A stretch of DNA of 64,000 bases from Paracoccaceae bacterium (GTDB taxonomy: Bacteria; Pseudomonadota; Alphaproteobacteria; Rhodobacterales; Rhodobacteraceae), in NCBI GenBank assembly GCA_020628545.1, contig JAHDEX010000010.1, positions 22,389 through 86,388 of the forward strand, given 5' to 3'. The notes below the pieces were generated by a model. It did no database searches, was not told the origin of the DNA, and worked only from the letters and a program-made list of their open reading frames with translations. The position numbers were made by a program, and so were the translations under genes. Shown here in pieces: positions 18,437 through 26,809 of this stretch (the stretch's first letter is position 1; every line of letters starts with the position of its first letter).

Positions 18437-19283
18437 ACGCCTTCTCGATCACAAATTCGCCGGGTTCAGAGTTCGCACCCTCGCGCAGCCCAGCCTTTTC
18501 CATCAGGGCTTTGATATCAAGGTTGAACGCGAGCGAGCCACATACCATCGCGCGATCTGTTGCGGGGTCCAGGGCTGGAATGCCAAGATCGGCAAACAAT
18601 TCGCCGTTCTCGATCAGCGTGGTGATGCGCCCCATCTTTGGGCTCTCTTCGCGGGTCGTTGTTGGATAGTAGCGGATTTTGTTGGCAAATCCTTCGCCCA
18701 TCAACTCCGCCAGCATCTCGTCCTGTCTGATGCTCTCAATCAGGTCACGCCCGTAGGTGAGTTCATCCACGTCCCGGCAGGTGTGCGTGATGATAACTTC
18801 GTCGTAGTTTTCATATGTCTCGGGTTCGCGCAGCAAGGATGCGAATGGCGCAAAGCCAGTGCCGGTGGCGAAGAAATACAGACGTTTGCCGGGCAGCAGT
18901 GCATCATGCACCAGTGTGCCAACTGGCTTCGGCCGCAGGATGATCTGATCTCCGGGCTGAATGTGCTGCAGCTTCGATGTCAGCGGACCGTCAGGCACCT
19001 TGATCGAGTAGAACTCCAGGTCTTCATCCCATGATGGCGACGCGATGGAATAGGCGCGCAGAAGTGGCTTTTGCTTGCCAGTCTCAGGATGCGGTTCGCC
19101 CATCAGGCCGATCATCACAAATTCGCCGGAACGGAAACGCAAAGATGCAGGCCGCGTTACGCGGAAGGAAAACAGCCGGTCCGTGTAGTGCTGAACAGAC
19201 GTCACAGTCTGGGCGTCGGGCAACGTTGGCACGGGCTTTGCGGCGGCTTGGGTCACAGGGGTTTGCTCAGTCATATCTTTCAT
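18426..19283 (-). CDS. fpr: Ferredoxin-NADP reductase
   Basis: Product of 285 residues (or 282 from the ATG at 19274). FAD domain with 'PLLRAYSIASP' (RxYS flavin motif); NADP domain with 'FFATGTGFAPFASLLREP', 'IITHTCRDVDELTYG' and 'DRAMVCGSLAFN'; C-terminal 'EFVIEKAFVG', typical of Rhodobacter-type bacterial FPRs. It moves electrons between NADPH and ferredoxin or flavodoxin. The N-terminal ~20-residue extension is longer than usual. Placed 59 bp after the DUF934 gene in the sulfur operon, where no CysJ is present, it probably supplies ferredoxin-borne electrons to the CysI protein. Confidence 0.9.
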   Translation of the reverse strand: MKDMTEQTPVTQAAAKPVPTLPDAQTVTSVQHYTDRLFSFRVTRPASLRFRSGEFVMIGLMGEPHPETGKQKPLLRAYSIASPSWDEDLEFYSIKVPDGPLTSKLQHIQPGDQIILRPKPVGTLVHDALLPGKRLYFFATGTGFAPFASLLREPETYENYDEVIITHTCRDVDELTYGRDLIESIRQDEMLAELMGEGFANKIRYYPTTTREESPKMGRITTLIENGELFADLGIPALDPATDRAMVCGSLAFNLDIKALMEKAGLREGANSEPGEFVIEKAFVG

Positions 19284-19342
19284 GCGGCCAGGATAGGCCG
19301 CTCTCCGTATTCTACATTGATCTGGGTCAGTAAAGGGGGGCG

Positions 19343-19753
19343 TCAGCCGCGCAGGCGCGCCTGATAGTTGTGGCCTTGCCAGTTGGAGCGGCGCAGCCAT
19401 TGATCTTCCGGCTGGCGAGCTGCGAGGTCATCATCGATTTCAACCTCATCGAAGCCAGAGCGCCGCGCCATCGCGTATTGGTCGGCAATTACGTGGCCCT
19501 TCGCGCGCAAGCGGCCTTTGTAGCCTAACTGACGCAACCGCGTGGCTAGGGTAAAGCCGCGACCATCCGCAAAGCTGGGAAAGTCGACGCGGATCATCGC
19601 CGCGTTTGTCAGCCCCACAAGCGTCGCAGGGTCCGTGTCAGACGCAAGATCAATGCCCTCAGGGCAATCATTCGCAGGGCTGCCTTCCACGGCGCGAAAA
19701 CCGCACTTCCAATCGTCAGCGGCAAAGCCTGTATCGGTTACAATCACACTCAT
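19343..19753 (-). CDS. DUF934 protein
   Basis: Product of 136 residues (MSVIVTDTGF). 'VDFPSFADGRGFTLATRLR' and 'KGHVIADQYAMARRSGFDEVEI' are the hallmark of DUF934 (PF06073), nearly always found next to assimilatory sulfite or nitrite reductase genes in proteobacteria. Exact role unknown. It follows cysH by 10 bp. Confidence 0.88.
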   Translation of the reverse strand: MSVIVTDTGFAADDWKCGFRAVEGSPANDCPEGIDLASDTDPATLVGLTNAAMIRVDFPSFADGRGFTLATRLRQLGYKGRLRAKGHVIADQYAMARRSGFDEVEIDDDLAARQPEDQWLRRSNWQGHNYQARLRG

Positions 19754-19763
19754 CAGTCTGTCC

Positions 19764-20483
19764 TTAAGCGACGTCACGTTCAGCGCCATTTGCGCCAAAG
19801 TGAATACCACATTCCGTTTTTATACTGCCTTCCCAACGACCTGCGCGGTCATCTTCACCCACGCCGACTGGGTTCGTGCAGGGGGCGCAACCGATGGAAC
19901 GGAAGCCTCTTGCGACCAGCGGGTGACGCGGCAGATCATGCACTGCGATGTAATGCGCAATCTGCTCACGATCCCACAGCGCCAGCGGGTTTATTTTGAT
20001 ACGATGGCTCGCCGGATCCTTCTCAAAGTGCTGCAACTTTGCGCGCACACCGTTCTGGAACTGTTTGCGGCCTGTGATCCAGGACCCGAAGTCTTTCAAC
20101 GCGCGTTCGAGCGGTTCGGACTTACGCAAAGTGCAGCAGGCATCGACGTCCGCTTGGTGCAAAATGCCATCAACGTCCCGCTGCAAGACGGCGGCGCGAT
20201 CTGGAGTAATGACACGCACATCGGTCAAACCTAGCGTTTCGGCGACTTCCGCTTGATAGCTGAGCGTCTCCGGAAACAGCATTTCTGTGTCGAGAAAGAT
20301 CACCGGCACGTTCTTGTCGATCTCAGCAGCCATGTGCAGGAGCACAACGCTTTCAGCGCCGAAAGAGCTGACAAGGGCCGTGTCGCCGATACGCACGTCT
20401 TCGAGAGCATGCCGCAGGATCATCTGCGGCGTGCTTTTTGCGTGAAGCGTATTCTGGCGGTCTGCGATTTCCTTAAGCGGCAT
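19764..20483 (-). CDS. cysH: Assimilatory adenylyl-sulfate reductase, [4Fe-4S] type
   Basis: Product of 239 residues. The paired cysteines in 'VDACCTLRKSEPL' and the CxxC in 'IGCAPCTNPV' ligate a [4Fe-4S] cluster, marking the APS-using subgroup rather than the E. coli PAPS enzyme; 'KTECGIHFG' carries the catalytic cysteine. It reduces activated sulfate to sulfite with thioredoxin. The start at 20483 lies inside the end of cysI (11-bp overlap), consistent with coupling. Confidence 0.93.
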   Translation of the reverse strand: MPLKEIADRQNTLHAKSTPQMILRHALEDVRIGDTALVSSFGAESVVLLHMAAEIDKNVPVIFLDTEMLFPETLSYQAEVAETLGLTDVRVITPDRAAVLQRDVDGILHQADVDACCTLRKSEPLERALKDFGSWITGRKQFQNGVRAKLQHFEKDPASHRIKINPLALWDREQIAHYIAVHDLPRHPLVARGFRSIGCAPCTNPVGVGEDDRAGRWEGSIKTECGIHFGANGAERDVA

Positions 20484-22143
20484 TTTTCTCAGCCTTCTCT
20501 GGATACAGGATGTCCTTGAACGGCGCGGGGCCAAGGCGGCGGTAGGCTTGCAGGAACGTTTCTTCGTCGTCCTGACGGATTGCGACGTAGCCCTTAATAA
20601 GCCGCTCGATGGCTGGCACGATCTCATCCGCGCTAAAACCAGGGCCCGCACGTTCGCCGATGGTCGCATCTTCAGATCCGTCACCACCCAGTGTGATCTG
20701 GTAGTTCTCGACGCCTGCACGGTCGAGGCCGAGGATGCCGATGTGCCCCACGTGGTGATGGCCACAGGCGTTGATACAGCCGGAGATTTTGATCTTCAGC
20801 GGGCCAACTTCATGTTCCATCTTCAATTCTTCGAACCGTGTCGCAATCTCCTGCGCAATAGGGATCGACCGGGCGGTCGCAAGCGCGCAGTAGTCCATGC
20901 CGGGGCAGGCGATGATGTCGCTGACCAGCCCAATGTTGGCGGTCGCCAGATCAGCCTTGCGCAGCGCTTGGTACACCAGATTCAGGTCAGCTTTGTGGAC
21001 ATGTGGCAGGATCACGTTCTGCTCATGACTGATCCGGATCTCGTTGTGGCCGAAAGTTTCCGCAATATCTGCGATCGCGCGCATCTGGTCTGAACTTGCA
21101 TCACCGGGTGTGTGGCCATGCTTTTTGATCGAGATCGACACGATGGCGTAGTCGTCGTTCTTGTGTGCTGTCAAGTTCGTGTCCGTCCAACTGCGGAACG
21201 CAGGGTTCGCCAAACGCGCGGCTTCATAACCATCTGTCTTGGCGGACTTGTACGATGGCTCTGCGAAGTGTTGTTCGATTTGTGCAAGCAACTGCTGATC
21301 AAATCCAGTGAAACCGTCGCGAATTTGTGCGAAACGTGCCTCAACCTTTTCGCGAATGGTCTCCAGCCCGTTCTCGTGAACCGTAATTTTGATCCGCGCC
21401 TTGTACTTGTTGTCGCGGCGGCCGAGCAGGTTGTAGACGCTCACAATCGCCTCGCAATACGCAAGCAGGTCTTCTTGCGGCAGGAAGTCACGGATGACCT
21501 TGCCGATCATCGGTGTGCGGCCAAGGCCACCACCCACGACAACCTCAAAGCCCGCCTCACCCGCATCATTGCGGACCATGCGCAAGCCGATGTCATGCGC
21601 TTTGGTGACGGCGCGATCGTTTGGCGAACCGGTCACTGCGATTTTGAACTTACGCGGCAGGAACTGGAATTCCGGGTGATCGGTGGACCACTGGCGCAGC
21701 AGTTCTGCGATAGGGCGTGGATCTGCAATCTCATCAGCAGCCGCACCGGCGAAATGGTCCGCCGTCACGTTGCGGATCGTGTTGCCCGACGTCTGGATGG
21801 CGTGCATGCCAACGTCGGCGAGTGCCTCCAACATATCCGGCACATCGTTCAGCTTGGGCCAGTTGTACTGGATATTCTGACGGGTGGTGAAGTGGCCGTA
21901 GCCCTTGTCCCACTTGTCCGCGATGAAGGCGAGCTGACGCATTTGGCCGCTGTTGAGCGTACCGTAAGGGATCGCAACACGCAGCATATAGGCGTGCAAT
22001 TGCAGGTACAGGCCGTTCATCAGGCGCAGCGGCTTGAATTCGTCTTCGGTCAGAGAGCCGTCGATACGGCGCTCGACCTGACCACGGAATTGGGCGACGC
22101 GTTCGAGGACAAAAGCTTCGTCGAAGTCATTGTAGGTATACAT
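20473..22143 (-). CDS. cysI: Sulfite (or nitrite) reductase haemoprotein
   Basis: Product of 556 residues. Two ferredoxin-like halves with sirohaem/[4Fe-4S] ligation: 'ACPGMDYCALATARS' and 'KISGCINACGHHHVGHIG' supply the four cysteines. Catalyses six-electron reduction of sulfite to sulfide. Adjacent APS reductase and sirohaem synthase favour sulfite as substrate over nitrite. No CysJ-type flavoprotein gene lies nearby, so the enzyme is probably ferredoxin-dependent. Confidence 0.92.
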   Translation of the reverse strand: MYTYNDFDEAFVLERVAQFRGQVERRIDGSLTEDEFKPLRLMNGLYLQLHAYMLRVAIPYGTLNSGQMRQLAFIADKWDKGYGHFTTRQNIQYNWPKLNDVPDMLEALADVGMHAIQTSGNTIRNVTADHFAGAAADEIADPRPIAELLRQWSTDHPEFQFLPRKFKIAVTGSPNDRAVTKAHDIGLRMVRNDAGEAGFEVVVGGGLGRTPMIGKVIRDFLPQEDLLAYCEAIVSVYNLLGRRDNKYKARIKITVHENGLETIREKVEARFAQIRDGFTGFDQQLLAQIEQHFAEPSYKSAKTDGYEAARLANPAFRSWTDTNLTAHKNDDYAIVSISIKKHGHTPGDASSDQMRAIADIAETFGHNEIRISHEQNVILPHVHKADLNLVYQALRKADLATANIGLVSDIIACPGMDYCALATARSIPIAQEIATRFEELKMEHEVGPLKIKISGCINACGHHHVGHIGILGLDRAGVENYQITLGGDGSEDATIGERAGPGFSADEIVPAIERLIKGYVAIRQDDEETFLQAYRRLGPAPFKDILYPEKAEKNAA

Positions 22144-22146
22144 GGA

Positions 22147-22446
22147 TCAGACCTCTGCCTGTTTGCCGTGGTTGTAGTTGGATGGGCCGCGCGTGCGGAA
22201 CGCTTCGCGGAAGTGCGTGGGCTCGGGCCCGTCAACACCTGCTTTGACGTCTGCCAAATAGGCGCCCGCGATCTTGTCTTGCTGGGCTTGTGCCTCAAGC
22301 AACCGCAGATCGGCGTGGGCTTCGTCTTCCAGAAGCTCGGCTTCTTTGATGTCGCCAGTCCAGGTGCTGTCAGGGGTGAACCAGACGGCATCACCTTCCA
22401 GCAGCGCGTTGGCTGTGATGACCTTGGGGGTGAAGGCGCGGGGCAT
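22147..22446 (-). CDS. DUF2849 protein
   Basis: Product of 99 residues. 'PKVITANALLEGDAVWFTPD' matches DUF2849 (PF11011), an alphaproteobacterial family located between sirohaem synthase and sulfite reductase. No catalytic residues can be assigned. Its ATG overlaps the cysG stop (TAATG) and its stop is 3 bp from cysI, so the three are tightly coupled. Confidence 0.85.
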   Translation of the reverse strand: MPRAFTPKVITANALLEGDAVWFTPDSTWTGDIKEAELLEDEAHADLRLLEAQAQQDKIAGAYLADVKAGVDGPEPTHFREAFRTRGPSNYNHGKQAEV

Positions 22447-23846
22447 TATGCAAGCTCCTCTTGCAGGGGAAGGGTGTCGGCCACGTCCATCGCAGCGCGC
22501 GGGGCAAGGCCGTAGAAAGTGATCGCGGGGCCTTGAAGGGCCGCGCGGGTCAATGTGGGTTCGAGTTCGGCGAGCGTCGTCGCGATGATCTGTTGATCGG
22601 TGCGGCTGACGTTTTCGATGATCGTCACAGGCGTGGCTGGATCAGCGCCGTGCATCAGCAGGCGGCCCTGAATGAAGCGTGCTGATTTCTTACCCATGTA
22701 GATTGCAGCGACTTCGCCCGGACGGGCGAGGGCGTTCCAGTCGTGATCAGCATAGCCTTTGGTGTCGTGACCGGTGATCAGGCGCACAGCGGAGTTGCGG
22801 TTTCGCTTGGTGAGGCTTTGGCCAATCGTCGCCACAGCAGCAGAGGCAGAAGTGATGCCGGGGACGATGCGCCAAGACACACCGGCGGCCTCGCAGGCTT
22901 CGATCTCTTCATCGAGACGACCAAACACGGTTGGGTCGCCGGCCTTCAGGCGCACCACATGGTGGCCGTCCAAAGCATGCTCCACGATCAAAGCGTCAAT
23001 GTCGCTTTGCTGCATCGACTTGCCGAACCCTTCTTTACCAGCGTCGATGATGATCGCTTCGCGGCGGGCGAGTTCGAGGATTTCAGGTGTCACAAGCCGG
23101 TCGTGGATAACCACATCGGCTTTGTCCAAGGCGTTCCGTGCTTTCAGGGTCAGCAGTTCCGGATCACCCGGGCCTGCGCCAACGAGGTCAACATGACCCG
23201 CATTTGCGGTGGTCATGATGTGCTCATCAAGCAGGGTTTCCAGCATTGGGATGACAGCACTTTCGCCTTCTGCCTCGACAGCTTTCGGGCCTTTGTTGAA
23301 ATAGAAATCTGCCCAGTAGTTCCGGCGCTTCATGCCCATCGGCAAAACTTCGACTGCGTGGCGGAAGGATTTGCCGACACGGGCCAGCAGGCCAAGTGAC
23401 GCTGGAAGCTGTTCTTCAATGTCGGCTTTGATCTTGCGCGCAACGACCGGCGCTGCGCCTTCGGTTCCGATGGCCACCACCACTGGGTCACGGTCGACAA
23501 TGGCTGGTGTTATGAACTGGCTGTCGGCGAGATTATCGACAATGTTCACCTTTGCGCCATCCGCATGCGCGATCGCCGCAACACGTGCATCTTCCACGTC
23601 GTCCTCGTTCGCTGCATAGAACAGGACCGCACACATCGCATCGCCTGGTTCCAGCGCGCGCTCAACGAGCGTCAGCTTTCCGGCTTCCGCCCAAGCGCGG
23701 ATCTCCGGCGCAGCGTCCTCCGCAAAGACGGAGATGTTGGCGGTGGTCTTCAGGATCAGTCGCAGTTTGGCGAGCGCGGCATCGCCACCGCCCGACAGGA
23801 CGATGCGGCGACCGGCGACGGCCATAAAGACAGGAAAGTGATCCAT
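22446..23846 (-). CDS. cysG: Sirohaem synthase
   Basis: Product of 466 residues, the length of the trifunctional enzyme. The N-terminal Met8p-like NAD domain (dehydrogenase/ferrochelatase) shows 'RRIVLSGGGDAALAKLRLIL' and 'VVVAIGTEGAAPVVARKIK'. The C-terminal SAM uroporphyrinogen-III methyltransferase shows 'VDLVGAGPGDPELLTLKA' and 'VVRLKAGDPTVFGR'. Makes sirohaem for the CysI protein encoded downstream. First gene of the operon; AGGA precedes the ATG. Confidence 0.95.
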   Translation of the reverse strand: MDHFPVFMAVAGRRIVLSGGGDAALAKLRLILKTTANISVFAEDAAPEIRAWAEAGKLTLVERALEPGDAMCAVLFYAANEDDVEDARVAAIAHADGAKVNIVDNLADSQFITPAIVDRDPVVVAIGTEGAAPVVARKIKADIEEQLPASLGLLARVGKSFRHAVEVLPMGMKRRNYWADFYFNKGPKAVEAEGESAVIPMLETLLDEHIMTTANAGHVDLVGAGPGDPELLTLKARNALDKADVVIHDRLVTPEILELARREAIIIDAGKEGFGKSMQQSDIDALIVEHALDGHHVVRLKAGDPTVFGRLDEEIEACEAAGVSWRIVPGITSASAAVATIGQSLTKRNRNSAVRLITGHDTKGYADHDWNALARPGEVAAIYMGKKSARFIQGRLLMHGADPATPVTIIENVSRTDQQIIATTLAELEPTLTRAALQGPAITFYGLAPRAAMDVADTLPLQEELA

Positions 23847-23874
23847 TGAATGATCCTCATGCTTTTCTTGCTCT

Positions 23875-23889
23875 CAATATAGGATATTG
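23875..23889. promoter_or_regulatory. Candidate Lrp-type operator
   Basis: CAATAT-AGG-ATATTG is a perfect six-base inverted repeat with a three-base spacer, 15 bp in all, the size and AT-rich style of Lrp/AsnC sites. It lies 29 bp before cysG and 97 bp before the divergent Lrp gene, well placed to control both. Confidence 0.5.
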
Positions 23890-23985
23890 TTCTGGTTCTT
23901 TGCCATATATCGAGTTAGTTAAGGACACACGTTCCGTTTGGGGTGCAAGGACGTCAAATATTTCTGCAGATGCGAGGATATGAGA

Positions 23986-24447
23986 ATGGATGTTCGGATT
24001 GACGAGACAGATCGGAAAATCCTCAAGGCGTTGCAACGCGATGCCTCACAATCTCTTGATGATATTGCCAAAGAAGTGGGGTCTTCGAAGACCCCGGTGT
24101 GGAACCGGATCAAGAAATTGCGTGGCGCGGGAATCATTGGTCAGCAGACGGTGATGTTGAACTCTGAGGCCTTGGGGTTTGAGGCTTGTTTCTTTGTCTT
24201 GATCCGCACGTCAGAGCATGAGGCGGAATGGCAGCAGAAGTTTCTTGCGGCCCTGCAGGCACGACCTGAAGTGCAAGAGGCGCACCGGCTGGCAGGGGAT
24301 ATCGATTACATCCTGAAGGTCCGAGTGCAGAATGCGCGCGCCTACGATGCCTTCTACCAAGCGCTGATCTCGGAAGTGCGCGTCTACAACGTGACAGCCT
24401 TGCTTTCGATGGAAGAGATCAAGTCAACTGTCGCGCTCCCCCTTTGA
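23986..24447 (+). CDS. Lrp/AsnC-family transcriptional regulator
   Basis: Product of 153 residues. N-terminal winged HTH (IDETDRKILKALQRDASQSL, then 'SKTPVWNRIKKLRGAGII') and C-terminal RAM domain ('EAHRLAGDIDYILKVRV', 'ISEVRVYNVTALLSMEEIKS'). Start at 23986 (GAGG eight bases upstream) is preferred to the ATG at 23980. Divergent from the cysG operon, so the probable regulator of sulfur assimilation here; the effector may be a sulfur amino acid, by inference from family and context. Confidence 0.88.
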   Translation: MDVRIDETDRKILKALQRDASQSLDDIAKEVGSSKTPVWNRIKKLRGAGIIGQQTVMLNSEALGFEACFFVLIRTSEHEAEWQQKFLAALQARPEVQEAHRLAGDIDYILKVRVQNARAYDAFYQALISEVRVYNVTALLSMEEIKSTVALPL

Positions 24448-24452
24448 GGATG

Positions 24453-24530
24453 GGTCTGAAACCATCGTGCGCTTCCGCGCATTTGCGAGTTAAGCTGGCA
24501 CCGCGCCGTCCAATTCAAGCGACACGGTGG
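24453..24530 (+). repeat. Dispersed 3' element, copy 1
   Basis: Begins six bases after the Lrp stop codon. GGTCTGAAACCATCGTGCGC (then TTCCGCGC) and a later TCAAGCGACAC block recur at 33129-33211. The second half can fold as CACCG/CGGTG plus CG/CG with mismatches around the TCAAG loop. It looks like a small repeat family placed behind genes. Confidence 0.6.
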
Positions 24531-24601
24531 TGGATGTAGACTGGGGCCTGCAGAGGGGCGGTGAAGGGGCAGGTGCGCCCACGCATTGACCCTTTGACGT
24601 C

Positions 24602-25762
24602 TCACGTCGCGACGTGCAGCGCTTCGAGACCATGGAAGTGAAAGATATCCGCGTAGCGCGGCTTTTGCGTAAGCCGCAGGTTCGGGCAGCGTTCAAAGAG
24701 CGTTTGAAGTGCGATCTTCAGTTCCAACCGCGCGAGCGGCGCCCCGACACAAAAGTGGATGCCGCCGCCAAAGCTGACGTTTTGAGTGATCGGACGATCC
24801 GGATCGAAGGTATCGGGGTTGGGAAAGGCTTCCGGGTCGCGGTTTGCAGCGCCCAGCAGACAGGCAAGCTGATCGCCGCGCTGGAAGGTTTGCCCCGCGA
24901 TTTCAACCGTCTCATAGACGTAGCGCGTAAATAGATGCAGTGGTGGATCAAAGCGGAAAAGCTCTTCCACGCAAGTTTCGCTGATGTCGCGATGCCCGGT
25001 TTCCAACAAGGTTTTGGTGGCGTTCCCGATGGTGTGGACGGTCGCCTCGTGTCCGGCGTTCAAGAGAAGCACACAGGTGGTGATTAACTCGTCCCGTGAC
25101 AATTTTTCGCTATCCGTCGCCGCGATCAGGGTCGAGATAAGATCATCGTCTGGGGCCTTCGCCTTCGCTGCGATGACGGCTTTGAGATAGTCCGTAAATT
25201 CTGCAGCAGCGGTGTTGGCCGCAACCTCTGTCGCGTGATCGCGGGTGGCCTGATACATCGCGACCATCGCGTTGGACCACGCTAGCAGTCGCGGAGCGTC
25301 CTCTTCCGGCACCCCGAGCAGCCGTGCAATAACAATGACCGGCAGCGGTTTGGCAAAGGCGTCGAGCAAGTCGAAGGGATCTTCCGGGAAGTCGTCAATC
25401 AAACGGTGCGCCAAGCCTGTAATGTCAGGCGCAAGGCCGCTGATCCGGCGGGATGTGAAAGCGCGCAATACCTGGCTGCGCAAACGCGTATGGATCGGCG
25501 GTTCCAACTCTAACATGGAATGGGCTTCAATGGCGTAGAAGTCGGCTAGGTGAGACGGGGATGATGATTGTATCTCGGCCGGGCATTCGCGCCCGAGCCG
25601 ACGGTCACGCAAGGCAAAACGGACGGCGTCATAGGTGAAAATGCAAGGCATATTGTAAGCCTCCCACCACCAGATCGGGCCTTCGGCACGTGCTTTTGCA
25701 TAGAGGGGGTAGGGGTTCTGAACGAAATCGTCTGCCTTGGGCGATTGTGTTAATGTTTGCAT
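24602..25762 (-). CDS. Cytochrome P450
   Basis: Product of 386 residues, soluble bacterial class. I-helix 'LLLNAGHEATVHTIGN', K-helix ExxR in 'CVEELFRFDPP', haem-binding 'VSFGGGIHFCVGAPLARLEL' with the axial cysteine. All P450 hallmarks are intact. It is a monooxygenase of unknown substrate; no dedicated ferredoxin gene is adjacent, so electrons must come from elsewhere. Divergent from the B12-binding protein across 183 bp. Confidence 0.95.
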   Translation of the reverse strand: MQTLTQSPKADDFVQNPYPLYAKARAEGPIWWWEAYNMPCIFTYDAVRFALRDRRLGRECPAEIQSSSPSHLADFYAIEAHSMLELEPPIHTRLRSQVLRAFTSRRISGLAPDITGLAHRLIDDFPEDPFDLLDAFAKPLPVIVIARLLGVPEEDAPRLLAWSNAMVAMYQATRDHATEVAANTAAAEFTDYLKAVIAAKAKAPDDDLISTLIAATDSEKLSRDELITTCVLLLNAGHEATVHTIGNATKTLLETGHRDISETCVEELFRFDPPLHLFTRYVYETVEIAGQTFQRGDQLACLLGAANRDPEAFPNPDTFDPDRPITQNVSFGGGIHFCVGAPLARLELKIALQTLFERCPNLRLTQKPRYADIFHFHGLEALHVAT

Positions 25763-25945
25763 ATACCCGATGTGCCGCGCCGGTGTCGCAGATGCAAGCG
25801 TACTGACAATCAGCCGACAACTCTGGCGCGACCTTCTGCCGCGTCAGCATCTGTCTCATTTCTTGGTACTTTGTATACGGTAGAACGCCGTGAGGTGCAG
25901 GAGGGAGCCTGTGGCCGCGACATTGTTCTGCACAGAGGGAGCCAC

Positions 25946-26770
25946 ATGGCGCGCAAGCCGTCTCACGCCGACGACATTGACAGCCAGGCCTATGCGGATG
26001 CCGATGAGGCATACCGCTTAGCAACCGAGCATCTTCCGACAGATCTCATTGCGGATCTGGCGCGGGAAGTCGTGCGACGTCTTGCTTTCCGGATGCCTGG
26101 CGTAACACCCCCGCCCGGTTATCCCTCCGCGGAAGAGATCGCGGCCTTCTGTGATGCTTTGTTGTCATCTGACGAAAACGCAGCCGACGACATCGTCCTG
26201 CAGGCCCGCCGGACAGGCGTCGATATTGAAGCGATTTATCTGGGCTATATCGCCGGCGCGAGCCGCCGCCTTGGGAAAATGTGGGAGGACGATAAATTGT
26301 CCTTCATCGAGGTAAGCCTGGGAACCGGCCGGCTTTATCGCATCATTCGTGGTTTGCGGCATGCGATTGCGCCAGTCGTTCTTGAAGGGCGGCATCAGAT
26401 GCCAGCGCTCTTTGTCTTGACGCCTGACGAGACCCATACCTTGGGCATCGAAATGGCAGCCGATCTTTTCCGCCGCGGCGGCGGCGATGCTGATGTGTGC
26501 ATTGGCCAGACCCACGATGACATTCTGGCACTGGCAGAAACCCGGCACTATGGCGTGATTGTGCTGGTGGCGCACTCTGATCGTGTCATCCCGCAACTCA
26601 TTCAATTGTCCGTTGCGTTGCGGATCTTGCAACCGCTGACGCCATTCGCTTTGGCGGGCAACCTTGTCGATACCAATCCGGATGTCGGTAAGATGGTGCA
26701 GGCTGAGCTTGTCGCGTCTGATATTCGCGCGGCCATACAGGATCTTCGCCGGATTACGGATCACGCTTAG
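25946..26770 (+). CDS. Cobalamin-binding (AerR/PpaA-like) sensor protein
   Basis: Product of 274 residues (start after AGAGGGAGCC). The C-terminal B12-binding Rossmann domain starts at about 152 with 'PALFVLTPDETHTLGIEMAA', where the D-x-x-H-x-x-G pattern marks the cobalamin-ligating loop. The preceding helical cap (about 60-140, 'IEAIYLGYIAGASRRLGKMW') matches the B12-binding_2 module of light or redox sensors such as AerR/PpaA. No HTH is seen, so it likely acts through a partner. No photosynthesis genes are in the window. It precedes dctB by 39 bp and may be co-transcribed. Confidence 0.75.
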   Translation: MARKPSHADDIDSQAYADADEAYRLATEHLPTDLIADLAREVVRRLAFRMPGVTPPPGYPSAEEIAAFCDALLSSDENAADDIVLQARRTGVDIEAIYLGYIAGASRRLGKMWEDDKLSFIEVSLGTGRLYRIIRGLRHAIAPVVLEGRHQMPALFVLTPDETHTLGIEMAADLFRRGGGDADVCIGQTHDDILALAETRHYGVIVLVAHSDRVIPQLIQLSVALRILQPLTPFALAGNLVDTNPDVGKMVQAELVASDIRAAIQDLRRITDHA

Positions 26771-26809
26771 GCCTTTTCAAACGCCAAGCGCATTTCTATC
26801 ACGGTCGCC

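Noticed and set aside
21112..22515. 467-codon open frame opposite cysI
   Set aside because: Overlaps the well-supported cysI, DUF2849 and cysG genes and shows no domain.
25763..25945. Possible PpsR/CrtJ (TGT-N12-ACA) sites between the P450 and B12 genes
   Set aside because: The visible TGT/ACA pairs have the wrong spacing (for example 19 bases), so no site is claimed.
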